The translations under genes and the position numbers were made by a program. This document shows positions 25,128 to 34,606 of a stretch of 64,000 bases of DNA, one piece after another. This DNA comes from Pseudanabaena sp. lw0831 (GTDB taxonomy: Bacteria > Cyanobacteriota > Cyanobacteriia > Pseudanabaenales > Pseudanabaenaceae): contig NZ_BBJB01000069.1 of assembly GCF_016584665.1 (NCBI RefSeq), positions 42,540 through 106,539 on the forward strand. Direction: 5' to 3'. The stretch's first letter is position 1, and each line of letters begins with the position of its first letter. The notes under the pieces were generated by a model, which saw only the letters and a list, made by a program, of their open reading frames with translations, ran no database searches and was not told the origin of the DNA.

Positions 25128-26243
25128 CTATTCTTCTTCAATACCAAAAATTTGATTGAAGGTTTTAAGAACTTTGTAACCAGTATCAATCGACTCAAGA
25201 GGATCTTTGCGAAGACGGTGACGCAGACATAGACCGATTACTCGTTTAATGTCATCCACTTCCACTTCCTTGCGTCCTTCAAAAGCCGCGATCGCTCTCG
25301 CAGCACGATTGCTGACAATATCGCCACGCAACCCATCAACATTAAGCTCAGAGCAAACTCTGGAGATGTTCAAGCGCAGATCTTGAGGGATATCCACTTC
25401 ACTGAGGAGAGTTTGCGCTCTCACGATTTTGGCTTGGAGTTCTTCTTGGCGATCTGAGTATTCTTTAAGAAAGCTATGAGGATTTCCATCAAAATTAGTG
25501 CGTTCTTCTACTACGCGCACTCGCAATTCAGGTTCGCGTACAGTACGAATTTCGGCGTACATGCCAAAGCGATCGAGCAATTGTGGACGCAATTCACCTT
25601 CTTCAGGGTTGCCAGAGCCGACTAATACAAAACGGGCGGGGTGACGAATGGAAATCCCTTCTCGTTCAACAGTATTCCATCCCGAAGCAGCGGAGTCTAA
25701 CAGCACATCAACTAAGTGATCGTCTAGAAGGTTGACTTCATCAATGTAGAGAATGCCGCGATTTGCTTTCGCTAGTAATCCTAATTCAAAGGCTTTCACC
25801 CCTTCCGATAAAGCTTTCTCAATATCGATTGTGCCGCAAACACGATCTTCGGTTGCGCCAAGAGGTAAGTCCACCATGATCACTTGTTTGGTGGTGACTG
25901 GTAGAGTTTCGCCATTTGCCACACGGCAGCGCACTTCTTCGCTTTGCAAGTCGCCGTCGGTGGGATGGCTGCTAAAGGGATCGTCAGCAACTACTTCGAT
26001 TTCAGGTAAGAGGTCGGCAAGGGCGCGAACGGTGGTGGATTTGCCCGTACCGCGATCGCCCATGACCATCACTCCACCGATTTTAGGATCGATGACGTTG
26101 AGCAACAGGGCGAGCTTCATTTCTTCCTGTCCGATCACGGCGGTGAAAGGAAATACAGGTCGTCTTGTCGTTACAGTGGGTTTAATGGGAGTTGCAATCA
26201 AGGTTTTTAAATTTTGTATCGATAAAATTGTCACTCTAGCCAA
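25128..26243 (-). CDS. chlI: Magnesium chelatase ATPase subunit I
   Basis: AAA+ motor subunit of magnesium chelatase, which inserts Mg into protoporphyrin IX for chlorophyll synthesis together with ChlD and ChlH. Conserved stretches: FPFTAVIGQEEMKLALLLNV, Walker A GDRGTGKST, VDLPLGATEDRVCGTIDIEK, Walker B GILYIDEVNLL, VGSGNPEEGELRPQLLDRFG and LRHRLRKDPLESIDTGYKV. 371 residues is slightly long, because the first start in frame is TTG 26243. A later TTG at 26201 would give a more family-like N-terminus (IATPIKPTVTTRR), and no ATG lies before MKLALLL. It is a single gene, far from other chlorophyll genes here. Confidence 0.96.
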   Translation of the reverse strand: MARVTILSIQNLKTLIATPIKPTVTTRRPVFPFTAVIGQEEMKLALLLNVIDPKIGGVMVMGDRGTGKSTTVRALADLLPEIEVVADDPFSSHPTDGDLQSEEVRCRVANGETLPVTTKQVIMVDLPLGATEDRVCGTIDIEKALSEGVKAFELGLLAKANRGILYIDEVNLLDDHLVDVLLDSAASGWNTVEREGISIRHPARFVLVGSGNPEEGELRPQLLDRFGMYAEIRTVREPELRVRVVEERTNFDGNPHSFLKEYSDRQEELQAKIVRAQTLLSEVDIPQDLRLNISRVCSELNVDGLRGDIVSNRAARAIAAFEGRKEVEVDDIKRVIGLCLRHRLRKDPLESIDTGYKVLKTFNQIFGIEEE

Positions 26244-26328
26244 TATACAGCTTTATCATCGCTGATTTTCTGAAAATTTACAGAAAGCCTATAGACTGTC
26301 ATGGGATTTGTCCTGTCATATCGCAACA

Positions 26329-26383
26329 TAAAACCCAAAAGAGAATTGCGGAGCTTTGCGCCGCAACCCTCTTTTGGGTTTTA
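26329..26383. repeat. Hairpin with AAAACCCAAAA borders
   Basis: TAAAACCCAAAAGAG...TTGCGG (26329-26351) pairs with 26361-26383 apart from two A-C mismatches; loop AGCTTTGCG. It lies between the end of the exopolysaccharide cluster (minus strand) and chlI, so it may terminate the cluster transcript. Upstream TTTGTCCT...CAACAT weakly recalls family A flanks. Confidence 0.7.
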
Positions 26384-26390
26384 GCTTTAA

Positions 26391-27410
26391 CTACTTATTA
26401 CTTTTGGCGATCGCCTTTCGCTGACTATCACCTGTTCGCTTTAGCGCAAAATTTTCGATACTGTTATACACACCGCGCGGCAGCATCCAGATGAGATAAG
26501 CCGCAAAAATCGTTAGTAGCGATCGCATTGGTTCATAAATTAAGATTTTCCAATTGCTTGCTAAGGCACGATTTACAAGTCGTACAGCAGCTTTGCCGTC
26601 TTTGTTGCGAATAGCACGACGGGAGAGGTAGCGGAACTGATAGGCGCGGGCGAGGGATTCCCACTTTGCCAATAAATCGGGCGCATAGGTGCGGGTTTTT
26701 GCCATTACCTTTTCCCATGACTCTAACTGCTTAGTCATGTTTGCGGATAAACTATCAGGATTAACACGGTAGAGCGTGAGCGGTTCGGGAATCCCTTCAA
26801 TTCGCCAATTGGTTTGAATCGCAATTCTAATCCAGCATTCAATATCTTCTGACTGACGGAATTGGTCGTCAAAATAAAAGTCTTCTATTTCACCATAGAG
26901 ATTGTCTTGGAACTTAATATCCTCCAGCGCTTCACGACGAATCACGGGTGCTGAGCCATTGCCGATTGGGTTACGACAGAGCAAATGGGGAGCATCAATA
27001 TCGGTCAGTTTTGGCATCTGGTATGTGCCAAGAGAATTGCTATTCTCATCAATAAACGCGGAACGGCTGAAACTAATGCCAACTTTGGGATTTGATTCTA
27101 GATGTTGAACATGTTTTTCCAGCTTTTCGGGTAACCAGAGATCATCGCTATCCAGCAGCGCAATATATTCTCCTTGCGCATGGCGAATGCCCGTATTTCT
27201 TGCCCCCGCTAAGCCGCGATTTTTTTGATGGACAATCTGGATGCGTGGATCAGCAAACTGCTCACAAATAGCAATACTGCCATCTGGAGATTGATCGTCA
27301 ACGATGATTAGTTCAAAGTCTCGAAATGTTTGGGCTAAGACTGATGAGATCGTTTCTTTGATAAATCGTTCCACGTTATAAACTGGAACGATCACTGATA
27401 CTTTAACCAT
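26391..27410 (-). CDS. Glycosyltransferase family 2
   Basis: GT-A fold sugar transferase for exopolysaccharide repeat-unit assembly on the cytoplasmic face. VSVIVPVYNVERFIKETISS, the nucleotide-binding VDDQSPDGS, GLAGARNTGIRHAQGEYIAL and the metal-binding DSDD motif are all present; 339 residues. The C-terminal 80 residues contain one hydrophobic, possibly membrane-associated segment (MRSLLTIFAAYLIWMLPRG). It is the last gene of the leftward 11.4-kb polysaccharide cluster. The transferred sugar cannot be predicted. Confidence 0.92.
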   Translation of the reverse strand: MVKVSVIVPVYNVERFIKETISSVLAQTFRDFELIIVDDQSPDGSIAICEQFADPRIQIVHQKNRGLAGARNTGIRHAQGEYIALLDSDDLWLPEKLEKHVQHLESNPKVGISFSRSAFIDENSNSLGTYQMPKLTDIDAPHLLCRNPIGNGSAPVIRREALEDIKFQDNLYGEIEDFYFDDQFRQSEDIECWIRIAIQTNWRIEGIPEPLTLYRVNPDSLSANMTKQLESWEKVMAKTRTYAPDLLAKWESLARAYQFRYLSRRAIRNKDGKAAVRLVNRALASNWKILIYEPMRSLLTIFAAYLIWMLPRGVYNSIENFALKRTGDSQRKAIAKSNK

Positions 27411-27482
27411 GACTTTCTGTAATTTCCCTGTTATTGACCGATATTTTAAGATTAGAATAGGCGGTGCAAAACGCGGCTTATT

Positions 27483-29309
27483 CTAATAACGCACATTCCA
27501 ATAGTTGAGTAGCGTCATAAAACGAAAAAAATCATTTGGTGACTTAGCCCATTGATCAAGAGGCGTTTGCCAAGGATCGCTGCCCCATAATTCCGTAAGT
27601 AACTGACGATCTTCAAGAGGAGCTTCTTCCCATGTTTGTCTTAATGTCTTGCTATTTTGAATATACCAACCTAGATTCGGCCAAGAGCCATCTGTGGCGA
27701 GTCCTTGATTCCCAACTGTCGAGATTTTACCTAACCGCCTACGAAACCAGTCTCTTGAGAAGACAAAGAATTTTTCGATTGTGGAAGCTCCAGGTCGCCA
27801 ACCATAGTTTGCATCAAGAATATCTTGCCCACAAATTTTAGCGACAACTTTGCCCCATAGTAAGCGGTTTATTTTCCATTTGGCGGGAATATGACTATAT
27901 AAATCTGCGATCGCGCGATCGGCGAAAAAATCATCATACGCAAAAGCCCGATACATAGTTTGCCCAGAACTAGCAGGGACATAACAGAGTGGGAAGATGC
28001 GTCTATTTTCAACTTTGAGGCGATCGCTGTCTGAGCTTAGACGAGTTGGTAAGCCCTCAAAATAGGTTGAGAAGCGCTGCTCCATCTGCGCTTTAAAAGC
28101 AGGGGGGAAGGGTGGTGACTGATATTCAGGATAGGGAAGAAAGCTGTCAACACGTTGTTTTTTATAACGAAAGAAAGGCAGCGTTTTTCCAAATAACTTT
28201 ACAAATTCTTTGTCAAGTATCTCTCCTTTAAAAAGCATATCAGCCGAGCAAGCTGATAGTACTGTAGAAACCCCAAGTTGTTGTAATAACTCATGAGTAC
28301 CTAGGAAGTGATTATCTTCCAATGACCACATCGCTCCTGAGATACTGACTCCTTTTTTCATCCAGCGCGGATAGTAGTCTTTATCCCTAGCAAAGCCAAT
28401 ATATTTGACCCCTGCTGACTCGCAGAGCTTTTGTGATAATCCCGATTCTCGATTTGGCACATCGTATAAATTAACTCCGAACATCATTGATGGATCGGCG
28501 GCTGCAAATAGTAATAGTCGAGAATCCATACCTCCACTGATAAAAGTCGCAGTTTTACCAAGTCGTGGCAATGTGCGAATACGAATCGCATTGCTGAGAG
28601 CATCAGCAAGCTGATTGACTGTATCCAGCAAGTTGTCAAAGTATCCATCTTGGTGCGGCTGCCAATATTCACTCTCGGAATAGGTGGTATGAGCTAAATC
28701 CCAACATAGGTGCTTGGCGGCTCCTGCATATTTAATTTCGTTGTAATAAGTGTGCGGTGGCGTAGCTTGCCATTCTTTGAGAAATTCAGCCATGGAGACA
28801 TGATCGGGTGTTGTTTTTACCGCCGAATCAGATGCGATCGCATCAGCAAAAGTGGAGATCACGCAGCCTTCTACTATTGCGGGTGAATATAAAAACAGGG
28901 GATGACCGCCAAAATGATCGCTTAAGCAATGCAATCGCTGCGATCGCGGGTCCCAGACTAAAACTATTGCCGAGCCGTTGTGCCGCTCAATGGCGGAGAT
29001 ATTACCTTGAAGATAGCGATCGAGAATGAGTCGATTACTCAGCCCGCCCGTAATGTGATTCATCTTTTCCGCTCGTTGCCAGTCTTGCTCATCCCATGCC
29101 ACACGACCAGACGTGAATATACGCACGCCTGTCGCAGGGTGATAAGCAGGTGCAAACAAAAGTGGAGGATCTTGACTCACCCAAGCGATAGAAAGGTGGC
29201 GTTCAGAGAAAATATCAATTTGCTCATTGGGAAAGAACTTTAGCCTCTCTGCGGCTTTGGCAATTCGATCAGAATTTTGTTCACCAATGATTGCGTATAG
29301 CCCTGCCAT
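27483..29309 (-). CDS. Asparagine synthase-like protein lacking the N-terminal Cys
   Basis: 608 residues with an AsnB-like layout: an N-terminal Ntn-hydrolase-like domain (to about 200) and a synthetase domain with the PP-loop TFISGGMDSRLL (about 258). Family glutaminases start MCG with Cys as nucleophile; this protein starts MAGLYAIIG, so the Cys is replaced by Ala and glutamine hydrolysis should be impossible. Such proteins in sugar clusters are thought to amidate or otherwise modify glycans or peptides using ammonia or another amine, which is an inference. AGGAG precedes the ATG at an 11-nt spacing. The neighbours are the flippase and a glycosyltransferase. Confidence 0.88.
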   Translation of the reverse strand: MAGLYAIIGEQNSDRIAKAAERLKFFPNEQIDIFSERHLSIAWVSQDPPLLFAPAYHPATGVRIFTSGRVAWDEQDWQRAEKMNHITGGLSNRLILDRYLQGNISAIERHNGSAIVLVWDPRSQRLHCLSDHFGGHPLFLYSPAIVEGCVISTFADAIASDSAVKTTPDHVSMAEFLKEWQATPPHTYYNEIKYAGAAKHLCWDLAHTTYSESEYWQPHQDGYFDNLLDTVNQLADALSNAIRIRTLPRLGKTATFISGGMDSRLLLFAAADPSMMFGVNLYDVPNRESGLSQKLCESAGVKYIGFARDKDYYPRWMKKGVSISGAMWSLEDNHFLGTHELLQQLGVSTVLSACSADMLFKGEILDKEFVKLFGKTLPFFRYKKQRVDSFLPYPEYQSPPFPPAFKAQMEQRFSTYFEGLPTRLSSDSDRLKVENRRIFPLCYVPASSGQTMYRAFAYDDFFADRAIADLYSHIPAKWKINRLLWGKVVAKICGQDILDANYGWRPGASTIEKFFVFSRDWFRRRLGKISTVGNQGLATDGSWPNLGWYIQNSKTLRQTWEEAPLEDRQLLTELWGSDPWQTPLDQWAKSPNDFFRFMTLLNYWNVRY

Positions 29310-29341
29310 GTTCCAAAGCTCCTTTTAGAGAGTAATTAATA

Positions 29342-29394
29342 AAAAACCAAAATAGAGTTGTGGCGCAAAGCGCCGCAACTCTATTTTGGTTTTT
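29342..29394. repeat. Hairpin with AAAAACCAAAA borders
   Basis: 24-bp arms 29342-29365 and 29371-29394 with one G-T wobble, loop CAAAG. It sits between the flippase and asparagine synthase-like genes inside the cluster, so it may attenuate or split the transcript. Confidence 0.75.
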
Positions 29395-29398
29395 ACAG

Positions 29399-30658
29399 CT
29401 ATAAAGTGCGAACATATCGATTTACCCAAAAAGTATAAATTGGTAAGGCGAGCCAATGCGCCAAAAGCACAGCTACAGCGATACCAATGATATTCCAATT
29501 TACTCCTATCAGTAATGAGATCGCAAAGAAGCCTGTAAAGAATATATTCCATTTAAGATCCCAATTTGGTTTGTCCATAGCCCATAAGGCTCTCGACGCA
29601 GCATTTGCAAAAGGGCGAGGAATGGCGGAAAGACAAATCAAGATCAAGATGGGTATAGCTGGCAGCCATTTTGAGCTGAAAACAATCGGCACATAAATAG
29701 GAGCAAGACTAGACTGCAAAAGTACGAGAGGAACCACAATCCATGCGATCGTTTTAAAACTGCTAAAGTAACGTTCTTTAAATTTAGCTGGTTCAGCACG
29801 GGCGGCACATAAATGTGGGAATAGGGCGGAGTCTAACGCCTCGATCGCGCTCATACTAATCCCCAAACCTGCATTAAAAGCAAAGTAATAAATGCCGAGT
29901 GCCTCAACACCAAGGAATTTCCCAGCAATCAGATAGTCAAGGTTATTCCTCAGTGTATTCATCATTTTAATCCCCAAAACACTGCGCCCAAAACGGATGA
30001 TTTCTTGCCAGTTTTTAAGTGAGAACTCCTTTTTGGGTCGCCATGATTGGTTAAAGTAATGGATTGCGACCCATATCGGTCCAACGATAATTTTGGGTAA
30101 GATGATCGCCCAAATGCCTAGACCACAAAGTGCCAGAATAATCGTTAATACATTATCAAGGGAAACTTGCACTCCATTGGCTAAGGCTAAGACATGCAAG
30201 CGATTTTCTCGCTGAGATAGGGAAGCTTGAACTAATCCCCATGGAATCAATAGATAAACAACTGCCATTCCACAAATAGGTAAAATCAGATTATTATCAT
30301 GATAGAACCAAGCAATAGGAAAAGAAATAAGGCATTGAATTAAAAACAGAGAGCTACACACAATCCAGTTTAGACAATATGCTGTTTGAGATAATTCCTC
30401 TATGTCTTTTTCATCTGCTTGAATCAGCTTATCCCAGATCCCATTTTGGGTAAACACCTCCACAAACGCATTTGTGGTGAGGATCAAAGCGGCTAATCCA
30501 TATTCGTATTTAGAAAGTTGTCGCGCTAAGATGACAGTAGCCGCTAGCCGCGAGATGCGAATGAACAGTTCTGACAAACCTAGCCAGCCGAGATTTTGGA
30601 GAAATCGACTAGCTAGTTTTTGCTTAAGAGTATCGATTAATTGGCTAATAGCTGACAT
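29399..30658 (-). CDS. wzx: Oligosaccharide flippase (Wzx/MOP family)
   Basis: Inner-membrane protein of the MATE/MOP superfamily that flips lipid-linked repeat units. 419 residues with about 12 hydrophobic segments. The N-terminal NLGWLGLSELFIRISRLAAT and VILARQLSKYEYGLAALILT pattern is typical of polysaccharide exporters. The frame runs to 30730, but ATG 30658 has a strong GGGAGGG site 6 nt upstream and gives the standard MSAISQLIDTLKQKL start. It overlaps the 3' end of the preceding glycosyltransferase gene by 22 bp, implying coupled translation. The order Wzx next to Wzy and GTs supports the role. Confidence 0.9.
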   Translation of the reverse strand: MSAISQLIDTLKQKLASRFLQNLGWLGLSELFIRISRLAATVILARQLSKYEYGLAALILTTNAFVEVFTQNGIWDKLIQADEKDIEELSQTAYCLNWIVCSSLFLIQCLISFPIAWFYHDNNLILPICGMAVVYLLIPWGLVQASLSQRENRLHVLALANGVQVSLDNVLTIILALCGLGIWAIILPKIIVGPIWVAIHYFNQSWRPKKEFSLKNWQEIIRFGRSVLGIKMMNTLRNNLDYLIAGKFLGVEALGIYYFAFNAGLGISMSAIEALDSALFPHLCAARAEPAKFKERYFSSFKTIAWIVVPLVLLQSSLAPIYVPIVFSSKWLPAIPILILICLSAIPRPFANAASRALWAMDKPNWDLKWNIFFTGFFAISLLIGVNWNIIGIAVAVLLAHWLALPIYTFWVNRYVRTL

Positions 30659-31653
30659 AGTAAACCCTCCCATGAAATCAAGTAATCTTCCCAAGCATTT
30701 CTTACCAATTCTCTTCCCTTTATCCCCCATGCACTCAGTTCTTCAGGAGACATTTTATCAATGTTGATGATCGCTTCTGCAAAGGCTGCTGGATCATTTG
30801 GCGGGACAAGCAGTCCACAATCACGCACCTGTTCGGTTAGTCCATCTACCTGAGAGACAATTACTGCTTTTGCCGCCGCCTTTGATTCTAAACAAACATT
30901 GCCCCATGGTTCCCAGTTGGAAGGAATAATCACGACATCGCACTGAGCTAAAAATGATGGCACATCGGAGAGAGAACCGACAAAACGAATACGCGGATCA
31001 TCGCCAGCCAGCGATCGCAATAAATCCTCATGTTCACCATAGCCACCGATCAGTAATTCAATATTGGGGTTTTGGACTTGTTGCATCGCTCTTAGCAATG
31101 TGTCAAAGCCTTTTTGCTGATCAAATCTACCGTAAGCTCCAAGCACAAGGGTTTTGCAACGCGGCTTTTCGGGTAAAGCAAGAAACTGATCGAGAATCCG
31201 ACATTGTCGAATCATCGCCAGATTTTGCGATCGCACAAGATGATGCGATCGTATCCATTTTTTTTGTCCTTCCGAAATGGTAACTACCAGATGAGCAAGC
31301 CCATAGGTAAGCCGCAACATGAGTCGAAATCGCCAAGGCGATCGCACTTTCCAATGTTCAAAGCTTTCAGAATAATGATGCTCATGGATTAGTAATTTAG
31401 TCCTAAAGCGAAGACGCAGTAATCGCCATAGCGATCGCCATGAGCAAGGATCATGCCAAATCACAATATCTGGTTTGAGTTCTGACAGTTTGGCTAAGAC
31501 TTCACGTTCTGAGAGAAATAGAAATTCAAATTTTTCCCTGAGTCGAGAATTAGTGAGACTACTACTAGAGCTTTTAATTCCACCAATATTGCGATCGCTA
31601 AGCAGATGGATGATTTTGGGTTTGGGAGTCGTAAGCTCGATTGGCAATGTCAT
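30637..31653 (-). CDS. Glycosyltransferase family 4
   Basis: GT-B fold transferase, 338 residues. Signature features are the N-terminal IIHLLSDRNIGGIKSSSSSL (glycine turn of the acceptor domain), LVLGAYGRFDQQKGFDTLLR, and the E-x7-E type region VVIIPSNWEPWGNVCLESKA with both conserved Glu residues. It builds the cluster's repeat unit; the donor is unknown. ATG 31653. Its 3' end overlaps the flippase start. Confidence 0.92.
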   Translation of the reverse strand: MTLPIELTTPKPKIIHLLSDRNIGGIKSSSSSLTNSRLREKFEFLFLSEREVLAKLSELKPDIVIWHDPCSWRSLWRLLRLRFRTKLLIHEHHYSESFEHWKVRSPWRFRLMLRLTYGLAHLVVTISEGQKKWIRSHHLVRSQNLAMIRQCRILDQFLALPEKPRCKTLVLGAYGRFDQQKGFDTLLRAMQQVQNPNIELLIGGYGEHEDLLRSLAGDDPRIRFVGSLSDVPSFLAQCDVVIIPSNWEPWGNVCLESKAAAKAVIVSQVDGLTEQVRDCGLLVPPNDPAAFAEAIINIDKMSPEELSAWGIKGRELVRNAWEDYLISWEGLLCQLLAN

Positions 31654-31702
31654 GGTGTCAATTCTTCCGTATTTATATTAAGTACTTGTGCAAAATAAAT
31701 TA

Positions 31703-31753
31703 CCCAAACCCGTAAAGTTGCCCCCCTGCGGGGCGCAACTTTACGGGTTTGGG
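31703..31753. repeat. Hairpin with CCCAAACCCG borders
   Basis: CCCAAACCCGTAAAGTTGC (from 31703) pairs with GCAACTTTACGGGTTTGGG (to 31753); the inner CCCCC/GGGG is slightly mismatched. It lies between the polymerase and GT4 genes. Confidence 0.75.
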
Positions 31754-31778
31754 GGTGTAATTAATTATGTGCATCTGC

Positions 31779-33113
31779 TTAGATATTAGTGGTTTTATTT
31801 TGGGTGATCGCTTCAATGCGCTCCTCATGAGGGCGCTCTAGAAATCCCATGCCGATCCCGATTAATCCTGGCCAGTATAAATAGGCAAGAATTTCGAGAT
31901 TTTCGCCAAAGGTATATAGAAAAATTACCAGCAACATCGTTAAGCCTAACTTCGCGGTATCACTACGCTGTGACTTGATCAGCAAATCAATAAAGCTATA
32001 GATCATCGGAATTGCTAAAGCCCCAAAGCCCACTATCCCTTTGACAAACAGCAATCCATACCAAGTATGATGCGAACCAATCGGCATATATTCCACCATA
32101 TGTGGCCCGCTCTCGACGATGCCATGTCCCCATAATGGGGCTTCGGTTTGCCAACGTTCGATCGCAATTCTGCCGAGAGCCGCGCGTACTCGTGAAGAAT
32201 CTTTACGCGCAGCGGTAAATTGTTCCGAAAAATTTTCCAATCCTTCTGACAACATTGGCATAGTTACACCCCCCGTACTAGCGATCGCTCCCGTTATCAT
32301 TAGCGAAAGTGGTCGAGAAATTCGTGATAGGAGTTCCACCAAAATCCAAACTACAGGCAAACAGAGCAATGCTAACCGAGATTTGGATATCTGACACATC
32401 ATGATGCAGCCTGCGATACCGAGATACTTCCATTTTTTGCAAGGTTCACGCAAGATCATAAAGAAATAAATGTTAGCGACAAAGCCTAATGCTGGAGCCC
32501 ATGGTGTAAATAATCTCCAACGTGGGGTATTGTCTGCTGGGTCAATTTCATAGAGACGGAATTCAAAAAATTCTGGACCAGGTCCACCGATCACTTGCAA
32601 TGGAGAGATAAATAGTTTTTCTGGCAGTTTGACATAGTAAGCGGCAATAAAAATGGGAGAGAGCACAAACACCATCGTACAAACCAGGGCCGCCGCCCGA
32701 TAGAGTAGCTTTGGTCGAATTGGCAAGCACCCCGCCATCGGGAACAAAGCCAAGAGCGCCCATCCCTTTGCCCAGCCAATAGAGGATTTAATAATCTGTC
32801 CCATATCTAAGTAGTAATCTAGATGTCCCATTATTAGAGACAACTGCATCAGCATCATGCCACCAATCCACATCCAAACACCAACAGGAACACGAATGCG
32901 CTCCCATAAAGGTGTACTGGGATTCTGTCGCCACCAACGCAAACATAAACATCCCAATAAGAGCCAAGGCAAAATTGCGCCTAGTACATATAAACCGCCA
33001 ATAAAATAAATCGCAAAAGTTCCTACGATCGCATACCACACCAATTTCTCTTCGAGGTTTTCTGGAGTGATTCTTAAATGTTGTGGGGTCTGGAAAATTT
33101 TTGCTATGTTCAT
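31779..33113 (-). CDS. O-antigen ligase/polymerase-like membrane protein (Wzy candidate)
   Basis: 444 residues with about ten hydrophobic segments and a long periplasmic loop (roughly 285-370) that includes GRIAIERWQTEAPLWGHGIV and SHHTWYGLLFVKG, as in the O-antigen ligase/Wzy superfamily. Because flippase, chain-length and export genes flank it, polymerase is more likely than ligase (an inference). The last 25 residues are hydrophilic. ATG 33113 starts 5 bp after the stop of the chain-length gene, so it is tightly linked. Confidence 0.85.
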   Translation of the reverse strand: MNIAKIFQTPQHLRITPENLEEKLVWYAIVGTFAIYFIGGLYVLGAILPWLLLGCLCLRWWRQNPSTPLWERIRVPVGVWMWIGGMMLMQLSLIMGHLDYYLDMGQIIKSSIGWAKGWALLALFPMAGCLPIRPKLLYRAAALVCTMVFVLSPIFIAAYYVKLPEKLFISPLQVIGGPGPEFFEFRLYEIDPADNTPRWRLFTPWAPALGFVANIYFFMILREPCKKWKYLGIAGCIMMCQISKSRLALLCLPVVWILVELLSRISRPLSLMITGAIASTGGVTMPMLSEGLENFSEQFTAARKDSSRVRAALGRIAIERWQTEAPLWGHGIVESGPHMVEYMPIGSHHTWYGLLFVKGIVGFGALAIPMIYSFIDLLIKSQRSDTAKLGLTMLLVIFLYTFGENLEILAYLYWPGLIGIGMGFLERPHEERIEAITQNKTTNI

Positions 33114-33118
33114 AGTGA

Positions 33119-34606
33119 CTATCCCATTTTGCTGCGATCGCCATTGGGGATAGCGCGTAAATTAGGTAATTCCTTCACCTCAGAATGGTCAATTTCCCCA
33201 TACTCAAATTCATTGTTGCGCTTCTGGATCATCGACTTACGCTTCCATAGCAAAAATACACCTGTGGATACAAATAGCGAACCGACAAAAGCTCCAGCTA
33301 AAACTAGTTTTGGTTGCGGGGACGCAGGCTCATCAGCCAAGCTGGGCGGTGAAAGCAGTTGTGCCAAGGGATAGGCGGTAAAAATATCAGATTTGCTTAA
33401 ATCAATTTTGGCAAGGGAAGAAGCGAAAACAGCTTCGGCAACTTGAGCATCCCGTTGTAAGCGATCGAGTTCCAATTGCTTTTGGGTCAAGTCCCGCAAG
33501 CGATTGTCAAAATTTTCAATCTGGCGGCTGATTTCATCCGCTTGTCCAGACACACCTCTCTGTTCCGCCTGTACTGCTACTAAATCACGATAAAGGCTTT
33601 CTTTGCCTGTGCTACCCGCCACATTTAAATTTAGTCGGGCAAGCTCTTGCAAATTTGAGCGACGCTTTAATAAAAAACTAGCGCGATTGTTGATGGCTGC
33701 ACTAGCATTGCTTTTACGTGCTAATTCTTTAACCACATTAGGATGATTTTCGCCCCATTTAGAATTTAAAACCGTCAAAGTTGCGGTTGAGTCGCTGTAG
33801 TCTCTAAGACTCTGTTGATAAATTGGATCGGATTGTAAAGTAAAAGCATCACTAGCCTCATTTACACTCAATCCTAGACTGTCAGATAATTGTTGAAGGC
33901 GATCGCTTAATAAGATATCTTGAGCAAGCATTTCCGCCCGTTGTTTCCGCAATTGCTCTAGGCTGACAGCCACTTCTTTCACCTGCTCGGTGGTACTGAG
34001 TCCCGATCGGCTTTTATAAGCTGCTAACTTCTGTTGTGTCTCTGCTAATTTGATTTTTGCTGAATCCAGCGTTACCTGTGTACCATCATCTCGCTTCGAG
34101 ATTTCATCTTGACGCAACTTATTCACTTTTTCCATGAGCTTCTTATGAAGCGCAAATCCCCTTTCTTGGGCAGCTTCCGCAGTAGGCGCTTCGATTTCCA
34201 CTTGCAATATGGAAGTATTATCAATTAACTTACTTTTGGGCTTTCCTAATTCTGACATCTTGATATTTAGAGATTTAGCCGTTTCTTCTAATACAGGTTC
34301 ATCATTGAGAATATATTGATAATTGGCTCGGGGATCTAGGGAAGATCCACCAGAATTAGAAGTACTAGATGAAGAAGCTTGACCGATGCTAGGCAGGTTC
34401 ACATTTGCCCCTACATTTCCTCCTGGTAAAATGATTGCCATTTTACTGACATATTTAGGCTTGGCGGTTTTTAAATACAACAGCGCTCCTGCCCAAATCC
34501 CCGCATTGAGAACTAATCCTAATACCAAATAAACCCACCAGCCCGAACGTAGCGATCGCGGCGGAGATTCTAGATCGATGCTTTCTGTAGTAGGTTCCTT
34601 ACTCAT
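33119..34606 (-). CDS. Polysaccharide co-polymerase (Wzz/GumC-like), no kinase domain
   Basis: 495 residues. A first transmembrane helix (about 20-45, WWVYLVLGLVLNAGIWAGAL) is followed by a Wzz domain, long coiled coils (about 165-250 and 330-400), a Pro-rich stretch before the second helix (LSPPSLADEPASPQPKLVLA) and GAFVGSLFVSTGVFLLWKRK. It controls chain length of the Wzy product and contacts the OPX protein. No Walker motifs follow, so a tyrosine kinase partner is missing here. It overlaps the OPX gene by ATGA. Confidence 0.9.
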   Translation of the reverse strand: MSKEPTTESIDLESPPRSLRSGWWVYLVLGLVLNAGIWAGALLYLKTAKPKYVSKMAIILPGGNVGANVNLPSIGQASSSSTSNSGGSSLDPRANYQYILNDEPVLEETAKSLNIKMSELGKPKSKLIDNTSILQVEIEAPTAEAAQERGFALHKKLMEKVNKLRQDEISKRDDGTQVTLDSAKIKLAETQQKLAAYKSRSGLSTTEQVKEVAVSLEQLRKQRAEMLAQDILLSDRLQQLSDSLGLSVNEASDAFTLQSDPIYQQSLRDYSDSTATLTVLNSKWGENHPNVVKELARKSNASAAINNRASFLLKRRSNLQELARLNLNVAGSTGKESLYRDLVAVQAEQRGVSGQADEISRQIENFDNRLRDLTQKQLELDRLQRDAQVAEAVFASSLAKIDLSKSDIFTAYPLAQLLSPPSLADEPASPQPKLVLAGAFVGSLFVSTGVFLLWKRKSMIQKRNNEFEYGEIDHSEVKELPNLRAIPNGDRSKMG

